This document shows positions 21,951 through 32,755 of a stretch of 64,000 nt of DNA, piece by piece. The notes beneath the pieces are model-generated. The model made no database searches. It was not told the DNA's origin and saw only the letters and a list, made by a program, of their open reading frames with translations. The translations under genes were made by a program, and so were the position numbers. The stretch spans positions 15,858,033 through 15,922,032 of the forward strand of contig OZ023213.1 of NCBI GenBank assembly GCA_963995525.1, written 5' to 3'. Positions within the stretch are counted from its first letter, which is position 1. Each line of letters starts with the position of its first letter. This DNA comes from Escarpia spicata (lineage: Eukaryota; Annelida; Polychaeta; Sabellida; Siboglinidae).

Positions 21951-22118
21951 TGAAATGTATCGTGGTACTGAGTATTGTGGTAGACTAGGCTAGAATTGAA
22001 AACACGATGTTGATCGGTTCCATTTTATTTCAACCACAAACCCAACGGGGTTTTCACTTCCGTTCGCACGGGCAAGCTAAACTGCATAGCGTTCAGTTAC
22101 AGTATCAGCGTTACACCA
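21951..22118 (-). repeat. 3' LTR of the Gypsy element
   Basis: 168 bp, TG...CA in both orientations. Identical to the 5' LTR except at the G/A in GCGTTCAGTTAC and the T/A in CAGCGTTACACC. Confidence 0.92.
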
Positions 22119-22134
22119 CATTCCTCCAATTATG
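22119..22134 (-). promoter_or_regulatory. polypurine tract of the Gypsy element
   Basis: On the minus strand AATTGGAGGAATG directly precedes the 3' LTR. This is the position and composition of the plus-strand primer for reverse transcription. Confidence 0.6.
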
Positions 22135-22432
22135 AAGAACACTTATGACATAGGCGGGCAGCACACGGCGTACACCCTAATTATAGATCAAGCCTGATCG
22201 GCGGCTTAATCACTCTAGCAGATCGTCGGGGATTGGAGATTGGAGACGACGATTGGGGTTTGGAGACGATTGGGGTCGACGGTGGTTGTCGACTCTCGGG
22301 TTCGGACAGGGGAACGTCGATGGGTGGCGTTGTCGGCGGAACAACGCTCACAGCGCTCGGATCGGGTGGCGGGAACGTCTCGTTGACGTTCTCGTCGGGG
22401 AGACGAGGGCGTAGATGGTCGGCGTGGCGTCT

Positions 22433-23534
22433 TCAGATGCGTCCGTCCGTCATGCTGACGATGAACGAGACCGGTCCGGTGCGATCAGTGAGAACTCCCG
22501 GCAGCCACTTCGGTTTGCCAGCGAAGTTCATTGCCCAAACCGCGTCGCCTGCGTAGAATGCGGTTTCTGACGTATCCGTGGACGTGCGGTAGTCAAGTGC
22601 CTGTTCCTGATGACCAAGCACTCGGTTTTCTCGCTGCGGTAGTAACAGGTCGAGTTTTATGCGCGGCAACTTTGAGTGGAGCATCTGAGCCGGCGACTCG
22701 CCCGTTGTGGATTGCGGCGTCACTCGGTAGCGCGCCAGATAGTTGTAGAGTCGTGTCACGAGGTCTGGACCGCTGGTCTTCCTCAAGCCTTGTTTGACGA
22801 CAGTCTGCACCGCCCTCTCAGCGAGGCCGTTGGTCGCTGGGTGAAACGGCGCACTGCAGATGTGTTTAATGCCGTTACTACGACAGTACGCTCGGAACTC
22901 CTGGCTCGTAAAAGCGGTGCCATTGTCGGAGACTATAGTGCACGGGAGACCATGCGTGGCGAACGTTTGACGTAGACTGCGTATTGTCGCCGTAGACGTT
23001 GCAGACGACATGACGTGCGCGTCGATATACTTTGAGTGTGCGTCTACAATCACGAGAATCATTTTGCCCTCAAACGGTCCCGCGTAGTCGATGTGCAGTC
23101 TGTACCAGGCCTTACCAGGCCATTCCCTCAGATGTAAGACTGCTTTCGCCGGCAGTTTACTGTGCTCCTGGCATGTTCCGCAACTGCGTACTTTTTTCTC
23201 GATTTCGGCGTCCAGTCCCGGCCACCAGACAGCTGCGAGCCAGTGATTTCATACGCACTATGCCCGGATGGCACTCGTGTAGTTCCTCTAATATGCGTTC
23301 GCGCCCTGGCGTAGGTATGATTACGCGCGAACCCCACAGCAGACAGCCCTGCTGTATGGTTAGTTCGTTACGCCGTCTGGAGTAAGCGTCCTCGACGTCA
23401 TCAGTGTTTGACGGCCATCCCTGCCGCACGTACCCCGCCACTGCAGACAGGATAGGGTCGCGCGAGGTCCACTGCGCGATCTTAGCAGCGGTGATCGGGG
23501 TGTCGTCAACGATCGACAACGAGAGTACCACCTC
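22433..23534 (-). pseudogene. Gypsy pol, integrase part, one frameshift
   Basis: Continuing the pol frame on the far side of the Polinton, the protein first shows an HHCC zinc finger: ELHECHPGIVRMKSLARS, then (in another frame after a small deletion near 23231) WWPGLD and CGTCQEH. The rve catalytic core follows, with D in VDAHSKY, D in IVSDNGTAFTS and E in FHPATNGLAERAVQ. The C-terminal part has NYLARYRVTPQSTTGESPAQ and AVWAMNFAGKPKWLPGV, a GPY/F-like module; no chromodomain is present. The zinc-finger frameshift disables the gene even without the Polinton. The order D, D35, E fits the K02A2.6-like Gypsy integrases common in invertebrates. Confidence 0.88.
23529..23534 (+). repeat. Polinton target-site duplication, left copy (CACCTC)
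   Basis: CACCTC immediately precedes the AG terminus of the Polinton and is repeated at 35596-35601. A 6-bp duplication is the hallmark of Polinton integration. Confidence 0.95.
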
Positions 23535-23708
23535 AGTAGTATATGAACGAGGTGGAGGCTCGCCCCGCCTCTTTTTGACCTACTTTAGGCCTAACTCTAT
23601 GCATAAAAAACGTCCTTATCTTTTTCGGGAACCTACTTATAAAAAAGATCAAAGGGTTTTTGTGACACTAAACGTTTTCGGGAACCTACTTATAAAAAAT
23701 GTGATTGA
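23535..23708 (+). repeat. Polinton left terminal inverted repeat
   Basis: About 174 bp matching the inverse of 35421-35595 with a handful of changes, up to GTGATTGA. Inside it the phrase CGGGAACCTACTTATAAAAA occurs twice about 60 bp apart, a direct repeat within the inverted repeat. PolB coding starts at or just inside its inner edge. Confidence 0.95.
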
Positions 23709-26312
23709 ACGGCGTGCGCCTGAACGAACTGGAACGCGTGGAGACGGATTTCGGCATCAACGTCGCCGTCTATCGACTGACGGCGAACGGTGACGCCGCC
23801 GAACTAGTCCGTCGATCGCTCGAAACGCCCCCCACGACCCTGAACGTCAACCTGTACGAGACGCACTTCTCGTACATAATCGACCTGCGCGCGTACGCGA
23901 AAACGTACAAGTGCTCGAAATGCGGTAACTCCCTCTGGCGGTACCCGTCGGGTTTACGACGTCACGAAGCGACGTGCGAAGGTGGCGTTCGTCACGTGTT
24001 TCCCGGTGGCGTCTACCGACCGACGCCGTCCGTATTTCAGCGGCTCGACGACGAAGGCATCGACGTCGGCGACGACGACCTGCGCTACTATCCGTACCGC
24101 GCGACATTCGATTTTGAATGCTATTTTGCCGCCAACGACATAACTAATTACCTCGCGCCTGGTGTCAGCTACGAGCGCTATCTGAAAGCGTACGGCTGCG
24201 CGGCGACGAAGGAGTACTTTCCGTACGAGTATATCGACGCGTTGACGCGCCTGGACGAGACCGTCCTGCCGCCGCCCGAGAATTTCTATAGCCACCTGAA
24301 ACGCGAGGGAATCTCCGCGGAGGCGTACGAAATTTGTGCGACGGCTTGGCGTGACGAGCGCATGACGACGATGCGCGCTTTTCTAATCTGGTATAATAAC
24401 CGAGATGTGGCGCCGTTTCTCAAGGCCCTCGAGCGGCAGTTCGACTTCTATCGACGCCAGCGCATCGACATGTTCAAGGACGCCATCAGATCGTCGGCGG
24501 CCCATCGATCATCTTCGCGCGTCATCACGAGGCCGGCGTGACGTCGATTCGAGGCACCAACCCGTGTCGTTCGATAGTCGGCTATGACGCGAACGGCCTC
24601 TATCTATCGGCGATGCTGCGGGAGATGCCGACGGGTTGGTACACGCGCCGATGCGCGGATAACGGCTTTCGAGCTGAACGCGTGCACCGCTACGGTCGTA
24701 TGGCGGTGGAGTGGTTGACGTACGAGGCGGAACGAACCGACACTCGTATACGGCACCAGTTGAACGGACGCGAGAAGCGCGTCGGCAAGTACCGAGTCGA
24801 CGGTTGGTGCGCCGCCACGCGAACGGCGTATAAATTTCACGGCTGCTACTTTCACGGCTGCCCGACGTGCCAGACGCACGTGACGACGAACGCCGTCAAC
24901 GGTCGACCGATGACGACGCTGTACGCCGCGACGATCGCCGTGACGGCCTACCTACGCCGCCACGTCGACGCCGTCGTCGAAATGTGGGAGTGCCAGTGGC
25001 GCGCCGTGCGATTCCCCGCGGCTCCGACGCCGCCCGACGCGTCACGATGGCAACCACCGGGCCCTCTTACGCGCTCGACGATACTGGAGGGTGTACGCGA
25101 CGGCTCTCTGTTCGGCCTCGTGCAGTGCGATATCGCCGTACCGGAAACGCTGCGCGCTAAGTTCGCCGAAATGCAGCCCGTGTTCAAGAACGTCGATATC
25201 ACGAGCGACGATCTCAGCCCGTTCATGCGCCGCTACGTCGAGTCGCACAACCTACTCACCCGACCTCAACGGACGCTCGTCGGTAGCTACTTCGGCACGG
25301 CGATCGTACTCGCCACGCCCCTCCTACGCTGGTATCTGGAGCACGGGCTCGTCGTCGCGCGCATCTACCAGGTGATCGAGTACACGCCGATCGCGTGCTT
25401 TCGCCGCTTCGGCGACACGGTGTCTACGGCGCGACGCGAAGGCGACGTCGACCCCGACAAATCGATCATCGCCGATACATTTAAACTACTCGGCAACAGT
25501 TCGTACGGGAAAACGATTATGCGCGTCGATCGGCACCGGGACATCAAGTACGGCACGCCGGTCGGCGCCTCGCAACTCGTCAACAACCGGCGCTTCCGGT
25601 AAATCGATGTCGTCGTCGACGACGAGCTGTACGAGGTGGCGCTGAATAAGCGCACCGTCGTCTACGGCCTGCCGATTCAAATCGGCTATTTCGTGCATCA
25701 GTACGCGAAATTGAGAATGCTCGAGTCCTATTACGATTTCATCGGTGCCTACATACCCCGCCCGCTCTTCCAGTACTGCGCTATGGACACCGACTCGGCG
25801 TACATCGCCCTTGCGGGTCACGACATCGACGCGCTCGTACCGGGAGCGCGGCGCGAACACTACTTCCGGAATCCATCGCTCTGGCTTCCGGCCGAATGTT
25901 GCGACGCGCACGTGGACGCGTACGTACGGTGCCGCGTCGCTGGACTGACGTGGGAGGCGGGGGGCGACTGCTTCGCGCGCCGGCTTCAGTTCGATCGTCG
26001 AACGCCGGGTCTCTTCAAAGAGTGGCGCGGCGACGGAATCGTGGCGCTGTGCAGCAAGACGTACTACTGCTTCGGCGGCGACAACGGCGCGAAGTACAGC
26101 ACGAAGGGTCTGAGTAAGCGTCAGAACGATATCGACGAGAACACCTTCCTCGCCGTACTGCGCGATCGACGCAGCGGCGTCGGCTGGAACCGCGGCAGGT
26201 GAAAGACTCGTCCGTGTTGACGTACGTTCAAGAGCGCGCGGCGTTGAGCTACTTCTACGCTAAACGCCGCGTGCTCGACCACGGTGTCACCACGGCACCG
26301 ATACTCGTCTAA
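23705..26312 (+). pseudogene. polB: Polinton protein-primed family B DNA polymerase, broken
   Basis: Ordered landmarks identify a protein-primed type PolB. There is a C2H2-like finger, CSKCG...HEATC (about 23911-23975), and exonuclease motif I, FDFECYF (about 24107). Polymerase motif A is GYDANGLYLSAM (about 24579), motif B is KLLGNSSYGKT (about 25480) and motif C is MDTDS (25783-25797). The tail YVQERAALSYFYAKRRV (about 26222) ends at TAA 26310-26312. It would replicate the element from a terminal protein at the inverted repeats. The copy is dead: a frameshift near 24490, an in-frame TAA at 25600-25602 between motifs B and C, and a frameshift near 26195. At about 870 codons it is somewhat shorter than usual for the family, suggesting a reduced N-terminus next to the inverted repeat. 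All catalytic motifs are otherwise preserved. Confidence 0.95.
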
Positions 26313-26386
26313 CTCGTATAACTAACTCGTCTAACTCGTGGGTGGGGCCGCCTAGGGATAGGTAGGGTTCTGTATGTAGGTAGGGT

Positions 26387-26429
26387 AATAAAACAAAAAG
26401 GCGTACATTTGTTGTCATCGTTTTTTATT
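26387..26429. terminator. convergent poly(A) signals between polB and the minus-strand genes
   Basis: AATAAA at 26387-26392 on the plus strand follows polB, and TTTATT at 26424-26429 (AATAAA on the minus strand) follows the protease gene. The two signals face each other in the only tail-to-tail gap of the element, which fits two opposing transcription units. Confidence 0.6.
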
Positions 26430-26458
26430 ACTACTACTATACACGTAAAAGCGAAGCG

Positions 26459-26875
26459 TTAATGCAATGGCTTTAGCCAATCGAATACGAGATAGTCATT
26501 GGACACCCGATTGGTGCCGAATAGGTTCTGGAACGTCGTCAACGGAATACTGCGACATCGGAGGAGTAGGTAGGCGACGCAATATTGTCCGCACACGTTA
26601 GAGACGCCGCTCTGCAACCGCTTGTCGTTGTACGTCCACGCGTCGCCGCAGTGACGGTGCAGGAACGCGTGGAAGTCGGCGTGCAGCGGCGACAGACCGT
26701 ACGAATCGAAGTACTCGCTGCCGCCTCGCCGCCGCCTCGCCGGTCGACGTAGACGGCCACCCAGTGCTCCCCCGGCGGCGGTGGTAAGTAGCGCGTCTGT
26801 AGGCACGACGCCGACGACGATGTCTTTAGCGTACGCGTCGCATTCCAGGCGACGCATCAGTTGGAACGTATCCAT
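26459..26875 (-). pseudogene. adenain-like cysteine protease (PRO) of the Polinton, frameshifted
   Basis: The C-terminal part SGVSNVCGQYCVAYLLLRC carries the Gln/Cys context of the Ulp1/adenovirus-protease fold, and FDSYGLSPLHADF precedes it. The expected catalytic histidine segment HWVAVYVDRR is encoded only in another frame near 26750-26765. One frame change lies in a G-run near 26770, and another lies in a GCGAGGCGG repeat near 26725, so slippage in short repeats has broken the gene. The protease would process capsid precursors in a Polinton virion. Length without breaks is about 140 codons, normal for this family. Confidence 0.8.
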
Positions 26876-26877
26876 AT

Positions 26878-28167
26878 TTACAACGTACAGTCGTACAGGA
26901 CGTTCCGGCTCCTGTCGATCTCCATCACCGTCTCGAATTCCGCGTACACGACGACGTTCATCGGTCGGGGTAGCGGCGTCTCGAAGTGCATTTCAGCACC
27001 CACGGTCCCCTGACGCACGACGTTGAAATGGTCCCCGTCGCAACAGTCGGGGGTCAAGTCGAAAGCGAAGACGGTGTAGCCGGCGGCGAAGTCCGAGCGC
27101 GATGTGTCGTTCCCCTCGTCCTCACCCGCCTTTCCGGTGGCCTCGAAGAGATTCATGTAGCTTCGGATGCACCGATGGCGCGGGAAGTCCGGCTGCAGCG
27201 GCTTGATGGGCACCTGACGTCCGTCGACGATGAGCGTGAGGAAGTTTATGTCGTTGTTCCGCGCGTCGAACGGATTTCTAGTGTAGTCTCCGTTAGGCGG
27301 CGTTGTCGATCATCATCAGGATTAGGCGGAATCACACCCATGTACAAGTTCTCGTGCGTGTGCGACAGCGTACCCGCCGTTATCGAGAACGACTTGCAGT
27401 CGACGCGGCGCATCGGGAACTTAGCCGTTCCCAAATCCCACGCTTTGATTTGACCCAGCTGGACTTCCGGGTTCAACTTCACTTTTCGTACGTACAGGCA
27501 AATCGAGAGTATCACGATACGGCACCCCGGCGCGGCTGCTGGGCCCATGAGCGCGAAGGCGTCCTTCGAGCGTACCATGCGTATTTTCGTGTCGACGCCG
27601 TTCGGTAGGAGGTGGTTTAGCATAAACGCGTCGACGTGCAGGCGTCCCATCATCTCCACCTCTTCGCTGGCCGCCGTCAGGTGGCGCCGCGCTACGAACC
27701 CGGTGTTGTCGTCCCCGCGCGCGCTCATATGTCCGGGGCTGTCTTTGTACCACAACGACCCGTGAGATGCGATCGTTTCGCGTCGCTACCGTAACTAAGC
27801 AGGGTCTCGATGTAGGCCCGGTACGCGTACGTATTGGTCGACGGCGTCACGAGCGTGCCGTTAAGCGACACGTCGATTTGACTGAACATCGAATGCAGGA
27901 AATTGTTGACCGGCGCCACCCCAGATTGGTACCGTCCCCCTGAATTTCTTTGAAGTGAACGAATGTTTGAAGGCTCGCCAGGTCCGAATAGTCGTAGCCC
28001 GACCCCGGGATGAGGAACTCGATAGGGCCGCCGGCGTCGAGAGCCGTCAGCGGTTGGTAGACGGTCCACTGACTGCTCTCGATGCTCCTCTGCGTCACCG
28101 GTCCGGTGAACAGGTCCAGTTCGGCCTTCACGCCCTCGCACGCTGTGCAGCTATTCACGAACGCCAT
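26878..28167 (-). pseudogene. Polinton major capsid protein (double jelly-roll), three frameshifts
   Basis: From ATG 28167 the protein starts MAFVNSCTACEGVKAELDLF, the usual N-terminus of the family. It continues through SQIDVSLNGTLVTPSTNTYA (about 27870), YRAYIETLLSYG, MWYKDSPGHM (27755), RLHVDAFMLNHLLPNGVD, KAWDLGTAKFPMRRV, and finally VVVYAEFETVMEIDRSRNVL with stop at 26878. In genome annotations this family often appears under the uninformative worm gene name F54H12.2; structural work assigned it as the double jelly-roll capsid protein. Frame changes near 27930, 27760 and 27280 break the copy. It lies 2 bp from both neighbours, in the usual tight minus-strand cluster. Confidence 0.88.
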
Positions 28168-28169
28168 CG

Positions 28170-28574
28170 TTACGCGTCGAATATATCGACCGGTCGACGC
28201 CCTCTCTTCCGTCTACTGACGGTCGTCGCCGTTCGACGCGGCTTCTTTATATGCTGCACTTTTTTCCTCTTCGGCGCCGGCCCTTTCAATAGGCCGTCGA
28301 GAAGATCGACGCCGGCCTCCTTCGCGCGTCGTTTTACCGACGCTTTCAGATTGCCGCCGGCGACGACGTCCCGCGCCACGTGCACGCCGGTTTTGAGCGC
28401 GCGTTTTCCCAACGCCATGGCGCCTCTCTTAAAAAGCGGCATGACGCTTCGAAACAGGCTCCCTAAGATATTACCCAGACCGTGTCCTCGTTGACCCCGA
28501 CCACCGACGAAGACCGGCAGTTCACCGCCGACCTGTCGAACGTAGTAGGCCTCGTACGGGTTCGTCGTCGGCAT
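28170..28574 (-). CDS. small basic virion-core-like protein of the Polinton, 134 residues, intact
   Basis: The gene is open from ATG 28574. It starts MPTTNPYEAYYVRQVGGELP and has a Gly-rich turn GGRGQRGHGLGNILGS. An amphipathic segment with LFRSVMPLFKRGAMALGKRA and KRRAKEAGVDLLDGLLKG follows, and the tail is strongly basic (RRKRGRR). This layout resembles the small basic or membrane-active core proteins (pVI/pX-like) described in adenovirus-related Polintons and adintoviruses. It is found, as here, between the capsid and penton genes. DNA condensation or membrane disruption during entry are the usual guesses; no enzymatic domain is seen. It abuts the capsid gene by 2 bp and the penton gene by 5 bp. 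Confidence 0.7.
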   Translation of the reverse strand: MPTTNPYEAYYVRQVGGELPVFVGGRGQRGHGLGNILGSLFRSVMPLFKRGAMALGKRALKTGVHVARDVVAGGNLKASVKRRAKEAGVDLLDGLLKGPAPKRKKVQHIKKPRRTATTVSRRKRGRRPVDIFDA

Positions 28575-28579
28575 CGTGG

Positions 28580-29445
28580 TTAAAACAATCTCGATTTACA
28601 GCGTCTGATGTGAAGCGTCGCCACTAGCTTTCCCTGCTCGAATGGTATCGGTTGACCGCGATCGTCTCTTATATCGACCTCGATCGTATCGAATTGATGC
28701 CGCAGCAGCTTCACGTATTGGACGCGGTCGAACGTTTCCGAAATAACGCTACCGTTCGTACCGAAGACGGCGATGTTTCGAAGGAGCGGCGCGTACACGT
28801 CACCGACGACGCGCGATTCCACGAGATCCGTGTACACGTACAGGGTGTCGACGCCCGCCTTCATATCCACCGTATTGTGACCTTCGTACACGTACGTGTA
28901 CGCGGCGGGGCTGGTCTCGATAACGACGCCGCCTTCCGGTTCGGGGCCGCTCATCGGGGGACTCGTGATAACGTTGTTATGGAAACCTAGCACGCTCTTC
29001 AGACGGCTCGTATCGGGTAGGGTAAAGGTGACACCCGACGTCATACGCAGCGTCATTCGGTTAGAGACGTCGCTGAACTCTAGACGCACCTTGACCTGAT
29101 CGGTGCACAATTTCATTAGCTGCTCGTTGATCTGGCGCAGCAGCACGTAAACGTTGTTATAGAAACCGGGAGTAATCGTACCCTGTCGGTATAGCATGAT
29201 ACCGTCCATGGTCGTGTAACATCCGGGTCGCCCAGCGGGGCCGACAAGTAGAAGTAGGCGTCCTCCTTTCTCACGTTGTACCACGTGTGCGGGTACTGTA
29301 GCGTCACCAGTCCGCATTCCCATTCTACAGGCAGGTCGAAACGTCGCGGTAGCGTCGTCATGTAGTGCGTCAACGTATTTTCGGGGTGCCGCTTCATAGA
29401 CGCGTTGCTCGGTAGCGTCAGGTAAAAGTCAGACGATACCGCCAT
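28580..29445 (-). pseudogene. Polinton penton-like minor capsid protein, one frameshift
   Basis: The natural start is probably ATG 29445 (MAVSSDFYLTLPSNASMKRH), since upstream residues are encoded by the inserted 12-bp array. The N-terminal block with NTLTHYMTTLPRRFDLPVEW and VTLQYPHTWYNVR is followed, after a frame change near 29225, by a beta-rich region. That region includes RLEFSDVSNRMTLRM, LKSVLGFHNNVI, MDTLYVYTDLVESRVVGDV-like residues, ISETFDRVQYVKLLRHQF and IEVDIRDDRGQPIPF. This is the conserved protein next to the capsid gene that is modelled as a single jelly-roll penton. About 288 codons, a normal size. The single frameshift is the only lesion seen. Confidence 0.75.
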
Positions 29446-29463
29446 CGCCGTTTTGTCGTCGTC

Positions 29464-30168
29464 ACAGCTCCCCACACTGCTCCCCATACAGCTCCCCCAC
29501 TACTCACCACACAGCTCCCCACACTGCTCCCCACACTGCTCCCCATACAGCTCCCCCACTGCTCCCCACACTGCTCCCCACACTGCTCCCCATACAGCTC
29601 CCCAACTGCTCACCACACAGCTCCCCACACTGCTCCCCATACAGCTCCCCACACTGGTCACCACACTGCTCCCCACACTGCTCACCACATTGCTCCCCAC
29701 ACTGCTCCCCACACTGCTCCCCCACTGCTCCCCATACAGCTCCCCACACTGCTCCCCACACAGCTCCCCACACTGCTCACCACACTGCTCCCCATACAGC
29801 TCCCCATACAGCTCCCCACACTGCTCCCCACACTGCTCCCCATACAGCTCCCCACACTGCTCCCCACACTGCTCCCCACACTGCTCCCCACACTGCTCCC
29901 CAAACAGCTCCCCACACTGCTCACCACACTGCTCCCCACACTGCTCCCCATACAGCTCCCCATACAGCTCCCCACACTGCTTCCCATACAGCTCCCCACA
30001 CTGCTCCCCACACTGCTCTCCACACAGCTCCCCACACAGCACCCCACACTGCTCACCACACTGCTCCCCACACAGCTCCCCACACTGCTCCCCACACTGC
30101 TCCCCACACAGCTCCCCACACTGCTCCCCACACTGCTCACCACACTGCTCCCCACACTGCTCCCCATA
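29464..30168 (+). repeat. 12-bp minisatellite inside the Polinton, ~59 units
   Basis: Same unit and variants as the array at 15700-17670. The long reading frames through it on both strands are periodicity artefacts. Confidence 0.95.
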
Positions 30169-30437
30169 CTGCTGCAATCACTTCACCTCCTACCACCGAC
30201 CCTCAACCAACTCTGGCTACTGAAACTACACCATCTGCACATAACTGCGTCGCCACAAGCACACAGTCAGTGGACCTGATGGACATTATTAATTATGGTG
30301 TTGTCATGGACTTTGCCAATGACCCATTCATGGATCTTTTGACTTCTCCTACAAATTTTATCCCTCGCTTTCCTGTTATACAGAACTGTACTTTTAAAGG
30401 AGCCGTTACCATACAGTTTGTTAATGGATTGAAATAA
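30160..30437 (+). pseudogene. second copy of the Crypton C-terminal exon
   Basis: Equivalent to 17660-17938: linker PTTDPQPTLATET, then SVDLMDIINYGVVMDFANDP, and the end block PVIQNCTFKGAVTIQF with stop TAA 30435-30437. Two visible residue changes relative to copy 1 leave the frame open. There is no upstream recombinase in this location, so it cannot be functional alone. Confidence 0.55.
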
Positions 30438-30591
30438 GGACATTGTTTTTTATTAAAAGAACTTCTGTTGCCAAAATGTATCATACAATATTTTTGATAT
30501 GATCTATGATATTGTTTGAACTGTTAGTATTCACATTAAATGAATTAATTAATTTTAGGAAGCTTTTTGGTGTAGATATGTAATAAATAAG

Positions 30592-30716
30592 TTATTACAC
30601 GTCTTGTTCTGTATCACGCCCTGTATCATGCCCCTCGTACCAGTATCAGCCTGAGTCCTGATACTGGTATATCGGGGCATGATACAGGACGTGATACAGA
30701 AGAAGACATGTAATAA
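30592..30716. repeat. 125-bp foldback hairpin, copy 2
   Basis: Same arms and loop as 18093-18217. Two extra changes in the right arm (AGAAGAAGACATG) reduce the pairing slightly. Confidence 0.85.
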
Positions 30717-31093
30717 TATACATATATAATTGTGCATGTGATATGAATATTATGTAATAACCTCGCTCTTAGTACATATCTTAACCTTGTATACATACAT
30801 ATGTAAGTTAAACTTCTTACTCTATGCTTTTGCTCATTATATGAACAAGCCTAAAGGAAATTTTCTGTAACCCAACAGACAATAAAGTTATTGTATTGTA
30901 TATTGCATCACACTGAACATGTGTGTGTGTGTTCGTGTGATGGTAGTGGTGGTGGTGGTGGTGGTGGTGATGGTGATGAAGTGGTAACGCAGAATATATT
31001 CACTAAATGTTGTATACCAAACAGACTTGTTTTCAACTGATGATGACCATTATATATATAATTTGAAATGGAGATGTGTCACTGCATATTGTT

Positions 31094-31525
31094 ATAATGC
31101 TCATAGACGGACTCGGGAGCAGGTAACCGAGACAACTGCTCAACAGCGCCGTCCACAGGTTGGAGTCGCCTTGACCCCGCGTCAGATTGTATATACTAAC
31201 GGCGATAACGAAATACAGGACGATGACCTGACAGATGAATACGGCGTCGACGGAGTCCTCGTTGGTAGTCTTCGTCAGCTCCCCTGAAGAGGTAGCGGAG
31301 TTGTGCCTCGTCGCCTCGGCGGGTGCGTCCTTGCTGGCGGGCTCGTCTGGAGTATCCTCTATATCCTCGATGGTAGGCGACGCTTCTGATTCGTCGATCA
31401 TCATCGCGCCATTGCGGTCTGCTGATACAGCAGGCCCCCTTATACGGAAAGAACGAAGTTCCGCTGCATAAGCCCGCCTCGTGCAGCCGCCAGCATCCCT
31501 CGTGGCGCATCCAACGAGTCGTCAT
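31094..31525 (-). pseudogene. small Polinton membrane protein, frameshifted and C-terminally joined to the insertion
   Basis: From ATG 31525 the protein begins MTTRWMRHEGCWRLHEAGLC and contains SGTSFFPYKGACCISRPQ. A frame change near 31408 leads to an acidic linker (SEASPTIEDIEDTPDEPAS) and one strongly hydrophobic segment, VFICQVIVLYFVIAVSIYNL, followed by LWTALLSSCLGYLLPSP. One transmembrane helix and the conserved LLSSCLGYLLP end are recurrent in a small Polinton protein of unknown role. The last residues of the present frame come from the inserted block, which begins right at the gene's 3' end. Confidence 0.55.
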
Positions 31526-31549
31526 GCCGCCGCCGCCGCCGCCGCTCTA

Positions 31550-32643
31550 TTATAGGTCCACGAGCGACTCGGCGTCGATCCAGCTGTTGAAGGAGGTCGG
31601 ATAACCGCTCCATTTTACGAACGCCTCCGACCCGCCGCCGCGCCGACGGCGACGCCGTAGTACCGTCTCCACGCGATACAGTTTGTCCTTCGGAACGACT
31701 ACACGTTGTAGTTCCGGTTCGTAGAAGGCGCCCTCTACCGGCGTCCCGGCGTCGTCCTTCAGGCGATAAACGGGCGGTTCGGACGGGTGCGCCTCTACAA
31801 CGGTGAAGAGCTCCTCGCTCCAGTTAGCCATGTATCCTTTTTTGAATTGACCCCTCGTCTTACTGATACGCACGCGATCTCCCTCGCGCAGTTTCGGTTT
31901 TTGCCGCCGGCCACCGCCGCCGCCGTACAGGCGTTTCCATACGGCCTCCTGATTCGTCGCGTCAACGCTGACCGGTGTCCTACCGATGCTTCGATGGTAG
32001 GCGTTGTTGTACGAATGCACAAAATCCGGTAACGCCTCTACGTAGCGCAGCGCCTCGTGTTTCGTAAAATAACGCCACATGCGCGTCTTCAAAGTCCGAT
32101 TGAATCGTTCCACGATGCTCGTTTTAGTCTCCTCGTTATGCGTCACGAAATGATGAACGCCGCGACTCTTTAGAGACGTTTGCAGGGGTCGGTTCAGAAA
32201 CTCGGTCCCCTTATCGGTCTGCAGCGCTCGAAGGCCGCGATGAGCGACGCGCCGGACTTACTCTTCAACGGAACGCACCACGCCCGCTTCGAAAACACGT
32301 CGATGACCGTCAATAGGAATGTTATACCGTCGTTGTGTTTTTTCAGCCTAGTCAAGTCGACCGGATCGGCTTGCCACTGCTGGTTTCGACCGCTCACGAT
32401 GACGCAACGTCGTTTGAAACGTCGTTTAACCGGTTTGTGTAGGGTATAGGCGTCCTGCGCCGCTAGCCTCCGCTCGACGGCCGGTCGTCGTCGGGTCGAC
32501 GCCCGGTGCAACGCGTCAACGCCTCCTTATCTTCCCGCCCGTTTCGGATCGAAGTAGAGTTCGTTCAGTTCGTCGTCGTCGTCAACGATTCGTTGTCGAA
32601 GCTTTCGTTTTGGACGACGACGACGACTCCACCCGGACACCAT
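31550..32643 (-). pseudogene. Polinton retroviral-type integrase with chromodomain, broken
   Basis: Start at ATG 32643 (MVSGWSRRRRRPKRKLRQR). The lead-in ELNELYFDPKRAG precedes an in-frame TAA at 32527-32529. The rve core has D in QWQADPVDLTRL, D in LQTDKGTEFL (reached only after a frame change near 32219) and E in TSIVERFNRTLKTRMW. The C-terminal half carries a basic SH3-like part, KLREGDRVRISKTRGQFKKG, and ends with a chromodomain box EAFVKWSGYPTSFNSWIDA. The enzyme joins Polinton ends to target DNA with 6-bp staggers; the chromodomain may bias integration to chromatin marks. One stop and one frameshift disable this copy. Confidence 0.92.
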
Positions 32644-32755
32644 GATGACGACGACGACGACCAATGAACGACGAATATTATTCACATATAGAGAGCGATA
32701 ACCGTGATGACGAGGCCGACGACGATGGCCGTGATCGTTCGTTGTGTCGGCATCG
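32644..32755. repeat. GAC/ACG triplet repeats between integrase and next gene
   Basis: Imperfect ACGACGACG runs continue the Arg-rich start region of the integrase gene. Nothing else is seen. Confidence 0.5.

Larger units (their letters stand above)
29464..31093 (+). mobile_element. inserted copy of Crypton-derived array, C-terminal exon and hairpin
   Basis: This 1.63-kb block is foreign to the Polinton. It is a shorter version of 15700-18640: about 0.7 kb of the 12-bp array, the C-terminal exon (stop at 30437), the 125-bp hairpin (30592-30716), the AATAAA, and the GGT microsatellite. It stops at CACTGCATATTGT (31093), where similarity to the first copy ends. Array landmarks such as CCAAACAGCTCCCC and CAGCACCCCACACTG occur in the same order in both copies, so the second derives from the 3' part of such an array. 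The single-copy part differs at only a few percent of positions. No target duplication is evident at the junctions. It separates the penton gene from the membrane-protein gene. Confidence 0.85.

Noticed and set aside
22233..23385. Plus-strand frames of about 100 codons in the Gypsy integrase region
   Set aside because: Antisense shadows of the minus-strand integrase, which has all three catalytic acidic residues in order.
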